The position numbers were made by a program, and so were the translations under genes. The notes below the pieces were generated by a model. The model was not told where the DNA came from. It saw nothing but the letters and a program-made list of their open reading frames with translations, and made no database searches. Below are positions 33,568-42,747 of a stretch of 64,000 bases of DNA, piece by piece. The stretch comes from Halorubrum aquaticum (GTDB lineage: Archaea > Halobacteriota > Halobacteria > Halobacteriales > Haloferacaceae), in contig NZ_FOPZ01000001.1 in assembly GCF_900113615.1 (NCBI RefSeq), positions 1-64,000 on the forward strand. Direction: 5' to 3'. Positions within the stretch are counted from its first letter, which is position 1. Each line of letters begins with the position of its first letter.

Positions 33568-34752
33568 GTGAACTGGCGGTACGCACACACGGCGCTCGCG
33601 CTCTGTACCCTCGCGTTCACCGCGACGATGGTCGCGCGGCTGGCGATCAGCCCGCTCGTCCCGGAGATAACCGCGGCCTTCGAGGTCACGAACGCGACCG
33701 TCGGGCTCGCGCTCTCGGGGATGTGGGTCGCGTACGCGCTCTCGCAGTTCCCCTCGGGGATCCTCGGCGACCGCTACGGCGAGCGGACCGTGATCCTCGT
33801 CGCCGTCGGCTCGACCGCGGTCGCCTCGCTGCTCATCGCCACCTCGCCGTCGATCCTCGCGTTCATGCTCTTCACCGTCGTCCTCGGCGCGGGTGCCGGG
33901 CTCCACTACTCGGTCGCGACCACGTTCCTGACCCGGCAGTTCGACGACATCGGGCGCGCGATCGGCGTCCACGTCGCCGGCGGCCCGATCGCCGGGCTCG
34001 CCGCCCCGCCCGCGGCCGCGCTCGTCGGCGCGCGCCACGGCTGGCGGGCCGGCGTCCTGCTCGGCGTCGCCGTCGCGGTCCCCGTGTTCGCGCTGTTCGC
34101 GTGGAAGATCCGGCCGACCGAGCCGCGCCGACCCGACCAACCCATGCGCGAGCGGTTCGCGGTCGGGCCGCTCGCCGAGTTACTCTCGCGGCCGTCGATC
34201 CTCTACACGACCGGCTTGGCGACGCTCGGGGCGTTCACCTGGCAGGCCACCGCCTCCTTCCTGCCGACGTTCCTCGAGGTCGGCGGCGGGCTCTCGGGCG
34301 CACTGTCGGCGCTCCTGTTCTCGCTGTACTTCCTGGTCCACGGCGGGACCCAGCCGCTGACCGGGTCACTCTCCGACCGTATCGGCCGCGACGAGACGGT
34401 GATCCTCACGATGGCGTCCGGCGTCGTCGGGTACGCGCTCCTCGTCGTCGCGACCCGCGACGGGACCGGGCTCGCACCGATCGTCCTCGGCGTCCTCTTC
34501 GTCGGCCTGGCGATGTCGTGGGGGGCCCCGCTCCAGTCGCGGTTCATGGACCTGCTCTCTGACGCCGAGCGCGGGGCCGGATTCGGGCTCGTGCGCACCG
34601 TCTACATGGTGTTCGGCGCGTCCGGCAGCGTCGTCGTCGGGGCGGTCTCCGACGTCGCGGGGTGGACCGTCGCGTTCGGGCTGCTCGCGGCGGTGATGAC
34701 GCTCGGGCTCGTCACGCTGCTGGCGAACCGCACGCTCGGGTTGGGGTACTGA
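33568..34752 (+). CDS. MFS transporter
   Basis: A 394-residue major facilitator with about 12 transmembrane helices and the conserved loop 2-3 motif (GILGDRYGERTVIL). A second copy of this loop appears in the C-terminal half (LTGSLSDRIGRDETVIL), typical of MFS symmetry. Translation starts at a GTG. The substrate is unknown; it may export drugs or metabolites or import organic acids. It is separated from pepQ by 105 bases on the same strand. Confidence 0.88.
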   Translation: MNWRYAHTALALCTLAFTATMVARLAISPLVPEITAAFEVTNATVGLALSGMWVAYALSQFPSGILGDRYGERTVILVAVGSTAVASLLIATSPSILAFMLFTVVLGAGAGLHYSVATTFLTRQFDDIGRAIGVHVAGGPIAGLAAPPAAALVGARHGWRAGVLLGVAVAVPVFALFAWKIRPTEPRRPDQPMRERFAVGPLAELLSRPSILYTTGLATLGAFTWQATASFLPTFLEVGGGLSGALSALLFSLYFLVHGGTQPLTGSLSDRIGRDETVILTMASGVVGYALLVVATRDGTGLAPIVLGVLFVGLAMSWGAPLQSRFMDLLSDAERGAGFGLVRTVYMVFGASGSVVVGAVSDVAGWTVAFGLLAAVMTLGLVTLLANRTLGLGY

Positions 34753-34781
34753 AAGGGAGTGAAGGCGGTCGGGGAGCCGGC

Positions 34782-35018
34782 CTACAGCCGGTCGTCCTCG
34801 AGGCTGCCCGGGTCCTGTGCGGTGTCGAACATGTTGTTCTCCGCCCCGTCGAGCATCTCGTCGCGGGGGTCGTCGTCGACGACGCTGACGTTGTACGCCT
34901 CGATCCCGGAGGCGATCAGTTCCTCTGCGGCCTGTTCTTCAGTGACGAACTCGGAGTCGGCGAGCTGCTGGAAATCGGCGTACACGTCGTCCGAGAGGTT
35001 CAGTTCGAAGGTCGGCAT
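34782..35018 (-). CDS. Small ribbon-helix-helix-like protein (DUF7120-like)
   Basis: A 78-residue acidic protein with an N-terminal strand (MPTFELNLSDDVYADFQQLA), two helices (VTEEQAAEELIASGIEAYNV) and a disordered acidic tail. The strand-helix-helix order resembles haloarchaeal DUF7120 / CopG-type ribbon-helix-helix proteins, which suggests a DNA-binding or antitoxin-like role. No toxin neighbour is seen. A TATA box 27 nt upstream indicates a leaderless mRNA. Confidence 0.7.
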   Translation of the reverse strand: MPTFELNLSDDVYADFQQLADSEFVTEEQAAEELIASGIEAYNVSVVDDDPRDEMLDGAENNMFDTAQDPGSLEDDRL

Positions 35019-35039
35019 GACTCATCCTTTCGGGCGGAC

Positions 35040-35049
35040 ACTTTTAAAC
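35040..35049 (-). promoter_or_regulatory. TATA box of the small RHH-like gene
   Basis: Minus-strand GTTTAAAAGT is centred 27 nt before the ATG at 35018, the exact spacing of a leaderless archaeal promoter. Confidence 0.65.
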
Positions 35050-35201
35050 CCGGTGGCCGGAGCCGGTCGACCGCGATGTGACTCGGTACCCCAAAACACC
35101 TATTCAGGTGTGCGTCGACGACCACGCATGCGCGGGTTCAGTCCTCGAACCGAGACGGTGGCGGCGTCCCGCAGTGGGGCGGCCATGACTCGGTGGAGGC
35201 G

Positions 35202-37118
35202 ATGCGGATGAAGCGACGGCTCCGGGGCACGGCTCTCGCCGTCCTCCTCCTCGTCGGGGTGGCCGCCGGCGTCGGGGCCGCACAGGAGGACCGATACGTT
35301 CGTGGAGAGCCCGAGCTCGACGTGTACGCTCCAGAGCCGACCCTCGCGCCGGGAAGCACGACGGAACTGATCGTACAGGTCGCGAACGACGGCGAGGTTC
35401 ACTCCGGCGCGGCGACGAACCGGGACGTGGTGACGACGGCTCGGAGCGTCACCGTCGAGGTTGCGGACGAGGACGTTCCGTTCACCGTCGAGACGCGCCG
35501 ACGGTCGATCGGCTCGGTCGACGACGGAGCCGTTCGGAACGTCCCGATCACGGTCACCACGCCGGAGGACGTCGAGCGGGGCGAGTACACTCTCGACGTG
35601 GACCTCGAGTACTCGTATACGTCCCAGTACGCGCCGGAAAGCAACGTCGTTCAGGAGCGGTCACGAAGCGTGACCAGGTCGATCGACGTGGTCGTCGACG
35701 ACGGCCCCGCGTTCGACCTCCGAACCGTCGACAGCGACGTTCGGATCGGTGACTCCGGGACCATCGCCGCCGAGATAACGAACCGGGGCGACGGGACGGC
35801 TCGCAACCTCTCCGTCGAACTCGAGGCGACCAGCAGCGACCTCACCCTCGGGGAGACCGCACGCAACACGGTCTACGTCGATCGACTCGAACCCGGAGAG
35901 AACGTGACGCTCAGATACGAGGCGAACGTTCGGTCCGGCGCCGCGCTTCGGGACCTCGCCGTCACGGGAACGGTCCGGTTCACCGACCCGGACGGGGTGC
36001 GCGACGCCCGAACGGGGCTGATCGCCGGCTTACGGCCGGGACCCGAACAGGCCTTCTCGGTGTCGCTGACCGACGCGACCCTCCGAGTCGGCGGCACGGG
36101 GACCGTGCGGGGCGAGATACGGAACGACGGGCCCGCCGACGTGAGCGACGTCGTCGTCGACCTCGACGGGGCACGGCTCGTGTCGTCGAGTCCGACCTAC
36201 GCGGTGGGAGACCTCGCGGTCGGCGAATCCGCGACCTTCCGGTTCCGGGGGACCCTGCCTCCCGACACTGCCGCGGTTCCCCGACGGGTGAACGTAACGA
36301 CCCGATACCGGGATCGGGCCGGCGACGAGCGGTCGAGAGGGAGCGCGCTGTACGTCCCCGTCGCGCCCGAACAGGACTTCGTCGTGTCGGTCACCGAGTC
36401 GTCGCTTCGCGTCGGGGAGACCGGCACGGTACGGGGAACGATCCGGAACGCCGGTCCGGTCAACGCCAGCGACGTCGAACTGGTCCTCGGGGAGGCACGG
36501 TTCGATCCCCGAAACCCGACCTACGCGATCGGCGACCTCGCGGTCGGCGACACCGCGTCCTTCCGGTTCCGTGGAACGGTCCCGTCCGAAGCCGACGCGG
36601 TCCCACAACGGATCGACATCGAGACGCGGTATCGCGGGTCCGTCGGGGACGAGCTGGCGGCCGAGGACTCGCTGTACGTCCCGGTCGCGGCACGTCGAGA
36701 CGCGGTCGCGGTGACGGCGATCGATCCCGGATTCGCCGCCGGAGAGGACGGCGTTCTCGAGCTGGAGGTCGCGAACCGGCGAGACGTCGAGATCCGCGAC
36801 GTGTCCCTCAGGTTGGCCGTCGACGAACCGCTGGAGAGCCAGTTCCGGACGGCGGTGGTCCCGTCGTTACGACCCGGAGAGACCGCCCGCGTCGCGTTCG
36901 ACCTCGAGGTCGACGGCGCCGCACCGGCGAGCCGGTTCCCGGCGACGGTCGAGATAGCGTACGTCGACGGGGACGGGGCCCGCAACACGGCTCGCCCAGC
37001 GACGGTCGCGGTCCCGGTGACCGACGCGGGCGGCGAGGACCTCCCCGTGGAGATCGCCATCTTCGGCGTGCTGCTGCTCCTCGTCGCCGCCGGCGGGTGG
37101 TGGTACTATGCGAGGTGA
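35202..37118 (+). CDS. Membrane-anchored surface protein with repeated CARDB/COG1361-like domains
   Basis: A ~638-residue secreted protein. A Sec signal (RRLRGTALAVLLLVGVAAGV) precedes the mature start near AQED; four beta-sandwich modules of ~108 residues follow (motifs GTVRGEIRNDGP, GDLAVGESATFRFRG). Modules 2 and 3 are near duplicates offset by 324 bp. A C-terminal helix (EIAIFGVLLLLVAAGGWWYY) anchors it with the body outside. It is the first gene of an operon: the ABC ATPase begins 11 bases before its stop. The start is uncertain among GTG 35193, ATG 35202 and ATG 35208. The role is probably surface adhesion or assisting the ABC partner. Confidence 0.8.
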   Translation: MRMKRRLRGTALAVLLLVGVAAGVGAAQEDRYVRGEPELDVYAPEPTLAPGSTTELIVQVANDGEVHSGAATNRDVVTTARSVTVEVADEDVPFTVETRRRSIGSVDDGAVRNVPITVTTPEDVERGEYTLDVDLEYSYTSQYAPESNVVQERSRSVTRSIDVVVDDGPAFDLRTVDSDVRIGDSGTIAAEITNRGDGTARNLSVELEATSSDLTLGETARNTVYVDRLEPGENVTLRYEANVRSGAALRDLAVTGTVRFTDPDGVRDARTGLIAGLRPGPEQAFSVSLTDATLRVGGTGTVRGEIRNDGPADVSDVVVDLDGARLVSSSPTYAVGDLAVGESATFRFRGTLPPDTAAVPRRVNVTTRYRDRAGDERSRGSALYVPVAPEQDFVVSVTESSLRVGETGTVRGTIRNAGPVNASDVELVLGEARFDPRNPTYAIGDLAVGDTASFRFRGTVPSEADAVPQRIDIETRYRGSVGDELAAEDSLYVPVAARRDAVAVTAIDPGFAAGEDGVLELEVANRRDVEIRDVSLRLAVDEPLESQFRTAVVPSLRPGETARVAFDLEVDGAAPASRFPATVEIAYVDGDGARNTARPATVAVPVTDAGGEDLPVEIAIFGVLLLLVAAGGWWYYAR

Positions 37119-38046
37119 TCGCGGAGCCGCCCCGCCGATCGAGACGCACGACCTCACCAAGGAGTACGGCAGCGTGCTCGCGAACGACGCGCTGTCGTTC
37201 GCCGTCGAACGGGGGGAGGTGTTCGGGTTCCTCGGGCCGAACGGCGCCGGGAAGTCGACCACGATCCGGATGCTGCTGGGCCTGATACGGCCGACCTCGG
37301 GCACGGCGACCGTTCTCGGGGCGGACGTCCACGACGAGCCCGCGCTGATCGACGCGAAACGACGCGTCGGGTACCTGCCCGCCCACCTCGGGTTCGACGG
37401 CGAGGTGACCGGCGCGGACGTCCTCGAGTACCACGCGTCGGTCAAGGGCGACGGGCGACTGCCCGAGCTCCTCGAGCTGTTCACGCCGCCCCTCGACCGT
37501 CCGATACGGGAGTACTCGACCGGGAACGAACGGATGCTCGGGTTGATCCAGGCCTTCATGCACGACCCGGACCTCGTGATCATGGACGAGCCCACGTCGG
37601 GACTGGACCCGCTCAAACAGGAGGAGTTCAACGAGTTCGTCAGGGACGAACGGGATCGAGGGACGACCGTGTTCTTCTCGTCGCACGTGCTGAGCGAGGT
37701 GCGACGCATCTGTGACCGGGTCGGGATCATTCGAGAGGGACGCCTCGTGGAACTCGAGAGCGTCGAGACGCTCTTGAGCCAGGGCGGAAAACGGGTCCGG
37801 GTCGTGACGGCGGACGACGCGTACGCCCAGTTGGCGTCGCTCGACGGCGTCGTCGACGTCCGACGTCTCTCCGACGGCGTTCAGTTCATCTACACCGGGG
37901 AGTACAACGCGCTGCTCGCGGCGCTCGTCGAACACGACGTCCGAGAGATAGACGTCTCCGAGCCGCCGCTCGAAGACGTGTTCATCCACTATTACGGGGA
38001 GCACGAGCCGGCGTACGCAGACGAAACGGACGGGACGGATGCTTGA
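37108..38046 (+). CDS. ABC transporter ATP-binding protein (ABC-2/NosF type)
   Basis: A 312-residue ATPase. Walker A GPNGAGKSTT (43-52), Walker B LVIMDEPTSGLDPL and H-loop SSHVLSEV are intact. The signature is YSTGNERM, degenerate against LSGGQ but of the type found in exporter ATPases with YSKGN. The C-terminal ~80 residues (RVRVVTADDAY ... LEDVFIHYYG) are the accessory domain of ABC-2 exporters. It overlaps the surface protein gene by 11 bases and the permease gene by 8 bases, so all three are one translationally coupled operon. Confidence 0.92.
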   Translation: MRGDRGAAPPIETHDLTKEYGSVLANDALSFAVERGEVFGFLGPNGAGKSTTIRMLLGLIRPTSGTATVLGADVHDEPALIDAKRRVGYLPAHLGFDGEVTGADVLEYHASVKGDGRLPELLELFTPPLDRPIREYSTGNERMLGLIQAFMHDPDLVIMDEPTSGLDPLKQEEFNEFVRDERDRGTTVFFSSHVLSEVRRICDRVGIIREGRLVELESVETLLSQGGKRVRVVTADDAYAQLASLDGVVDVRRLSDGVQFIYTGEYNALLAALVEHDVREIDVSEPPLEDVFIHYYGEHEPAYADETDGTDA

Positions 38047-38824
38047 GACCGCCCGGTACGAGGTCGCCCGACGCGTCCGAGGAACGGCGTTTCTGTCGGT
38101 CGGCATCAGCCTCTATGCCGCGTTCATCGTCTGGTATTTCACCGTCCTGGAGGGGGTGGCGGTCGAGGAGGTGTTCGAGGAGCTCCCCCCAGCGATGATG
38201 GAGGCGTTCGGGATCGAGACGCTGTCGACGATCGAGGGCTTCCTCGGGGCGCAGATCTACAACTTCGTCTGGCTGCTCGGCTTGGGCCTGTACTTCGCGT
38301 ACGCCGCAGGTGGGCTCGTCGCGAACGACGTCGAGAGCGGCCGGATGGAGCTCCTGTTGTCGTTCCCGATCGCTCGGTCGCGGCTCCTCGTGGAGAAGTT
38401 CGCCTCGCTCCTCGTCCCCATCGTCGTCGTCAACGCGGTCGCCGGCGGCGTCATCTACCTCCTGGCGGCGTCGATCGGCGAGCGACTGGACGCGACGCAC
38501 CTCGTGTTGACGCACGTGCTGTCGGTTCCGTACTTCCTCGTCTGTGCGGCGATCGGATTGACCTTCTCCGTCGCCGTCGATCGCGCAGCCGTCGCGGAGC
38601 GGGGTGCCGTCGGCGTCGTGTTCGTGCTGTTCCTCGTCGAATCCGTCGTGAGCGGTGCCGGCGACTACGACTGGATCCGGTACGTCAGCCCGACGCACTA
38701 CTACGAGCCGACGCCGCTCCTGATCGACGGGACGCACGACCCGATCGATGCCGGAATACTCCTAGTGGCGTTCCTCGGGCTGGTCCTTCTCAGCCAGGTC
38801 CTCTTCGACCGCCGGGACATCTGA
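38039..38824 (+). CDS. ABC-2 type permease
   Basis: A 261-residue integral membrane protein with about six helices. The N-terminal LETARYEVARRVRGTAFL resembles the NosY/ABC-2 entry helix. The cytosolic loop NDVESGRMELLLSFPIARSRLL is the coupling region typical of ABC-2 permeases. The final loop is YVSPTHYYEPTPLLIDG, then a last helix. It pairs with the upstream ATPase; the exported substrate is unknown. Confidence 0.9.
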   Translation: MLETARYEVARRVRGTAFLSVGISLYAAFIVWYFTVLEGVAVEEVFEELPPAMMEAFGIETLSTIEGFLGAQIYNFVWLLGLGLYFAYAAGGLVANDVESGRMELLLSFPIARSRLLVEKFASLLVPIVVVNAVAGGVIYLLAASIGERLDATHLVLTHVLSVPYFLVCAAIGLTFSVAVDRAAVAERGAVGVVFVLFLVESVVSGAGDYDWIRYVSPTHYYEPTPLLIDGTHDPIDAGILLVAFLGLVLLSQVLFDRRDI

Positions 38825-38903
38825 CGGCCGTGAGCGATCCCGTCGGTCCGAGGACGCCGACCCACGCGCAAGTGGTAAGCCGGTGAGCGTCGATGGCACG
38901 GGC

Positions 38904-39386
38904 ATGAGCGACGCGAGAAAGGTCGCCGTCGAGGAGTTGCCGGACGCGCCGAACCCCACCCGCCACAAGAAGGAGGTCGACGAGGCCCTCGGCGTGACCG
39001 AGTTCGGGTTCAACTACTACGTCGCCGAGCCCGGCCAGCGGCTCCCGTGGGCCACCCACCGACACCCGGACCACGAGGAGCTGTTCTACGTCCTCGAGGG
39101 GGAACTCGCGGTCGAACTGTCCGACGGCGTCCTCCCCGTGACGGCCGGCGAGGCGGTCTTCGTCCCGCCCGAGACGACGAACCTGGCGCGCGCGACCGGC
39201 GAGGGTCCGGCACGCGTCATCGCCGTCGGCGCGCCGAAGGAGGACGACGGCGCGGTCATCGAGGAGGAGTGTCCCGCCTGCGGGGCGGCAAGCGACCGGA
39301 GCTACGAGGTCGACGGCGACGACTACGTGCTCTCGTGTGCGGCCTGCGGGGCGACCGTCGACCGGCTCACGCCCGGCCCGGAGTGA
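38904..39386 (+). CDS. Cupin-domain protein with C-terminal zinc ribbon
   Basis: A 160-residue protein. The cupin barrel has metal-binding histidines in ATHRHPDHEELFYVLEGELA and the second cupin motif PVTAGEAVFVPPETTN. A C-terminal zinc ribbon follows (CPACGAAS, then CAACGATVD). The barrel may bind a sugar or small molecule or act as an isomerase or dioxygenase; the enzyme class cannot be told. The ATG at 38904 was preferred to a GTG seven codons earlier. It is convergent with the phosphatidyltransferase gene. Confidence 0.85.
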   Translation: MSDARKVAVEELPDAPNPTRHKKEVDEALGVTEFGFNYYVAEPGQRLPWATHRHPDHEELFYVLEGELAVELSDGVLPVTAGEAVFVPPETTNLARATGEGPARVIAVGAPKEDDGAVIEEECPACGAASDRSYEVDGDDYVLSCAACGATVDRLTPGPE

Positions 39387-39417
39387 GTCGAACCCGCGTC
39401 GGCGAAGCGGCCGCCGC

Positions 39418-40020
39418 TCACAGGTCCCGCCACGCACCGAAAAAGCGCTGGAGCGCGGTCAGGTGGCCGACGACTGCGAACAGCGCCAACAACAGGCCGA
39501 CGACGTTCAGCCCGGCGACGATCGGGTCGGGGTAGACCGCGGCGACGACGCCGACGATCCCCATCAGCGCGAGCCGGTCCGCGCGTCCGAGCAGCCCGCC
39601 GTACTCGCGGCCGATCCCGACCGCCTGGATCTGCGTGCCCATGTACGACGTCATCAACACGCCGGTCACCGCGAGAAAGCCGAGCGCGTACGCGTCGATC
39701 CCGGCGGTGAAACCCGCGATGACGGCGATGTCGGCGTAACGGTCGAGGACGTGATCCAGCAGGTCGCCGCCGTCGGAGTCGACGCCCTGATCGCGGGCGA
39801 GCGCGCCGTCGACGAGGTCGAGCCAGCCGTTGAGCAACACGAGGAGCGACCCGAGGACGTAGAACGCGGGGTCGGCGACCGCGAACGCGCCGGCCGCGAG
39901 GAGGGCCGCGACGAACGCGAGCACGCTCACCTGGTCGGGCGAGAGGCCGATCCGGTCGGCGGCGGCCACCCACGGGCCGAGCAGCCGGTCCGCGACCGAC
40001 CGGAACCGATCCAGCGTCAC
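39418..40020 (-). CDS. pgsA: CDP-alcohol phosphatidyltransferase (archaetidylinositol-phosphate synthase-like)
   Basis: A 200-residue membrane enzyme with about six helices and the complete CDP-alcohol motif D-G-x2-A-R-x8-G-x3-D-x3-D (DGALAR ... GDLLDHVLD). It transfers an archaetidyl group from CDP-archaeol to an alcohol such as inositol phosphate or glycerol phosphate in polar lipid synthesis. It is downstream of the AK6 kinase and hisC on the same strand, 82 bases from the kinase. Confidence 0.9.
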   Translation of the reverse strand: MTLDRFRSVADRLLGPWVAAADRIGLSPDQVSVLAFVAALLAAGAFAVADPAFYVLGSLLVLLNGWLDLVDGALARDQGVDSDGGDLLDHVLDRYADIAVIAGFTAGIDAYALGFLAVTGVLMTSYMGTQIQAVGIGREYGGLLGRADRLALMGIVGVVAAVYPDPIVAGLNVVGLLLALFAVVGHLTALQRFFGAWRDL

Positions 40021-40102
40021 GCGGGGATCCCCTCCGAGGTCGGGGCCGGGCTCCGGATCGGGGTCGCGATCATGGTTCGACCGTCCGCAACGCCCGCCCG
40101 GT

Positions 40103-40681
40103 TCATAAGTAGTCGGTGAAGTCGACCGTTCCGGCGCTGGGTTCGACCGCGCCCTCGATCGCCTCGCGGACCGCGTCGGCGACGGCCTCCGGCTCCCGGT
40201 CGGTCGTGTCCACCTCGTAGACGTTCTCCATGCCGTGGGCCGCGACGGCCTCCGAGAGGATCACGTCGAGCGCCTCCGATTCGGCGTTCTCCGCCGCGGT
40301 CGCCTCCGACTCGCCGCGCTCGCGGAGTCGCCGCTCGACCGTCTCGGGGTGACACCGCAGGACGACGACCCGGTCGATGTCGAAGTGATGTGCGAGGTGC
40401 GAGTCGAGCACGCCGGTCCAGTCGCCGAGGTGGTCGGCCACCGCGTCGAGGTCGGCGACGAGGGTGTCGCGCTCGTCGTCGCGCTCGGTCCAGAGCTCCT
40501 CGCGCTCCTTGATCCGGTCGTTGAGGTGGACCACGTCGTACTCCGCCTCGAGCAGGGCGGTCGCGGTCGACTTCCCGGTTCCCGGCGTGCCCGTGACGGC
40601 GACGCGATCGGGGTCGTCGGCCTCCGCGCTCGCGGGTCTGTCGGGGCGGTCGTCCGTCGCGTCGCCCGTCTCTCCCGTCAC
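40103..40681 (-). CDS. Adenylate kinase AK6/Fap7 family
   Basis: A 192-residue P-loop kinase: Walker A GTPGTGKST (31-39), then HLNDRIKERELW-like and a C-terminal VDTTDREPEAVADAV. The family makes ADP from ATP and AMP or helps late small-subunit rRNA maturation. The ~25-residue acidic N-terminal extension is unusual relative to bacterial AK. The ATG overlaps the stop of hisC by four bases, a coupled junction. Confidence 0.9.
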   Translation of the reverse strand: MTGETGDATDDRPDRPASAEADDPDRVAVTGTPGTGKSTATALLEAEYDVVHLNDRIKEREELWTERDDERDTLVADLDAVADHLGDWTGVLDSHLAHHFDIDRVVVLRCHPETVERRLRERGESEATAAENAESEALDVILSEAVAAHGMENVYEVDTTDREPEAVADAVREAIEGAVEPSAGTVDFTDYL

Positions 40682-41772
40682 GCTTCCGCCCCGAGTTCGA
40701 GGTCAGCGAGCACCTCGTTGAGCCGCTCGACCGCCTCCCGCGTGTCCTCGCGGGTCCCGGTGGAGATCCGCACGCAGTCGGGGAGGCCGAACGAGGTACA
40801 GTCCCTGATGATGACGCCCCGCTCCCGGGCGGCCTCCGCGACCGCGCTCCCGTCGCCGACCCGCGCGAGCACGAAGTTGCCGGCCGATTCGAACGTCTCC
40901 GCGTCGAGTTCGGCGGCGATGTGCTCGCGAGCCCACCGGGCGGTCTCGACGGACTCCTCGACGTGTGCTTGGTCCTCCAGCGCGGCCAGCGCGGCCCGAC
41001 ACGCCAGCTCGCTCGCCGCGAACGGGGTGTTGACCCGGGCGTACGCCTCGCCCCACTCCTCGGGGACGACGCTGTAGCCGATCCGGAGGCCGGCGAGGCC
41101 GTACGCCTTCGAGAACGTCCGGAGGACGGCGACGTCGTCGCGGTCGTTCACGAGCGGGATCGCGCTGTCGACGTCCGCGAACTCGCCGTAGGCTTCGTCG
41201 ACGACGACGAGGGTCTCCTCGGCGGTCGCGTCCGCGATGGTCTCGATCTCCTCGAGGGGGATCACGGAGCCCGACGGGTTGTGCGGCGAGGTGAGGTAGA
41301 CGATCCGCTCGCCGCCGTACGCGCTCAGGACGCGCTCCGCGGTCTGCGTGAACCCGTCGTCGATCGAGAGGTCGTACGTCTCGACGCCCGCGTGGTGGTA
41401 CCGGGCGGACATCGCGTAGTACGCGAAGCCGGGATCGGGGACCAACACCCGGTCGTCGGGCTCCAGGGCGGCCCGCGAGAGGTAGTCGATCGAGCCGTCG
41501 GCCCCCGGCGACACCCACACCTGTTCGGGCGTCACGTCCCACTCCTCGGCGATCCGGTCGGTGAGGTCCGCGTGCGAGGACTTCGGGTAGGCGTTCACCC
41601 GCTCTGCGTGCTCGCGGATCGCCTCGACGGCCGCCGGACTCGGGCCGTTGGGGTTCTCGTTCGAGGAGAGTTTGATGAGCTCCGACCGGTCGATCCCGAG
41701 CTCGCGGGCGACCTCCTCGACGCCCCTGCCGGGCACGTACGGGGAGTGCTCCGAGAGATCCCGTGGTTGCAT
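40678..41772 (-). CDS. hisC: Histidinol-phosphate aminotransferase
   Basis: A 364-residue type-I fold aminotransferase that makes histidinol phosphate from imidazole acetol phosphate and glutamate. The PLP lysine is K222 in TFSKAYGLAGLRIGY, with SPHNPSGSVIP and a C-terminal DCTSFGLPDCVRISTGTRED. The length is standard. It is the first gene of the hisC / AK6 / pgsA run. No other his genes lie in the window. Confidence 0.94.
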   Translation of the reverse strand: MQPRDLSEHSPYVPGRGVEEVARELGIDRSELIKLSSNENPNGPSPAAVEAIREHAERVNAYPKSSHADLTDRIAEEWDVTPEQVWVSPGADGSIDYLSRAALEPDDRVLVPDPGFAYYAMSARYHHAGVETYDLSIDDGFTQTAERVLSAYGGERIVYLTSPHNPSGSVIPLEEIETIADATAEETLVVVDEAYGEFADVDSAIPLVNDRDDVAVLRTFSKAYGLAGLRIGYSVVPEEWGEAYARVNTPFAASELACRAALAALEDQAHVEESVETARWAREHIAAELDAETFESAGNFVLARVGDGSAVAEAARERGVIIRDCTSFGLPDCVRISTGTREDTREAVERLNEVLADLELGAEA

Positions 41773-41916
41773 GCCCGTGGGTCGGCGGCGGCCGGACTTA
41801 AGGATGACCGAACCGGCCCTCCGCCGACGAACCGAACGTCCGATTCACCGGAAACGTGGTGTGCGATCGGTCCGCATCGTGGGGCGAATCCCCGGCCGGC
41901 GAACCGGGATCCCCTC

Positions 41917-42660
41917 TCAGGGGATCCGGACGTCGTGTTCGAGCGTTCCGACGCCCTCGACGGTGACCTCCACCGTGTCGCCGTCGGAGAGCGGGCCGAC
42001 GCCGTCCGGGGTGCCCGTGGCGATCACGTCGCCCTCCTCCAGCGTCAGGTACGTCGTGATCTCCTCGATCAGCGTCGGCACGTCGAAGATCAGCTGGCCG
42101 AGGTGGCCGTCCTGTTTCTGCTCGCCGTTCACGTGGAGCTCGACGCTCGCCTCCTCCGGCACCTCGTCGGGCGTCGCGACGACGGGACCGAGCGGGGCCG
42201 AGTTGTCGAACGCCTTCCCGCGCACCCAGTTCTGCTCGCGGTTCTGGTCGTCCCGGTTCGAGACGTCGTTCATACAGGTGAACCCCTCGACGACGTCCAT
42301 CGCGTCCTCGGCGGCGACGTCCTTACACGACTCGCCGATCACGACGACGAACTCCGCCTCCCAGTCGATCCGGTCCTTGCCCTCGGGGGCGGTGACGGTG
42401 TCGCCGTGGCCCGCGAGCGCGTTCGGTCCCTTCAAGAAGAGCAGCGGTCGGTCCGGCACGTCGTTGCCGAGCTCAGCGGCGTGTTCGGCGTAGTTGCGGC
42501 CGATACAGACGATCTTCGAGGGATCGACCGGCGGCAGTACGTCGATCTCGGGGTCGTCGAAGTCGTACACGTCGTCGCCGAACGCGACCGTCTCGGTCTC
42601 GGGGTCGTAGCGTCCTTTCCGAACCGATCCGGCCGGGTCACGGAACCGTGCGTAATGCAT
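41917..42660 (-). CDS. Fumarylacetoacetate hydrolase family protein
   Basis: A 247-residue enzyme of the FAH superfamily, probably a 2-hydroxyhepta-2,4-diene-1,7-dioate isomerase, acylpyruvase or oxaloacetate decarboxylase-type hydrolase. Motifs include CIGRNYAEHAAELGN, LFLKGPNALAGHGD, the metal-ligand IDWEAEFVVVIG, TCMNDVSNRDDQ and the ending TGTPDGVGPL. The start MHYARFRD is typical; a longer frame starts at 42729. It is cytosolic and Mg-dependent by family. Confidence 0.9.
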   Translation of the reverse strand: MHYARFRDPAGSVRKGRYDPETETVAFGDDVYDFDDPEIDVLPPVDPSKIVCIGRNYAEHAAELGNDVPDRPLLFLKGPNALAGHGDTVTAPEGKDRIDWEAEFVVVIGESCKDVAAEDAMDVVEGFTCMNDVSNRDDQNREQNWVRGKAFDNSAPLGPVVATPDEVPEEASVELHVNGEQKQDGHLGQLIFDVPTLIEEITTYLTLEEGDVIATGTPDGVGPLSDGDTVEVTVEGVGTLEHDVRIP

Positions 42661-42747
42661 GACCCGATCATCGAAAGTGATGGTTAAAGTCTTCGTGAAT
42701 GGCTCCGTTGTTGCCGGCAGGGAATCCACCCGTGACCGAGGCCGTCC

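Noticed and set aside
34782-35018. Antitoxin of a toxin-antitoxin pair
   Set aside because: The small RHH-like protein has no adjacent small toxin gene; neighbours are an MFS transporter and a surface-protein operon.
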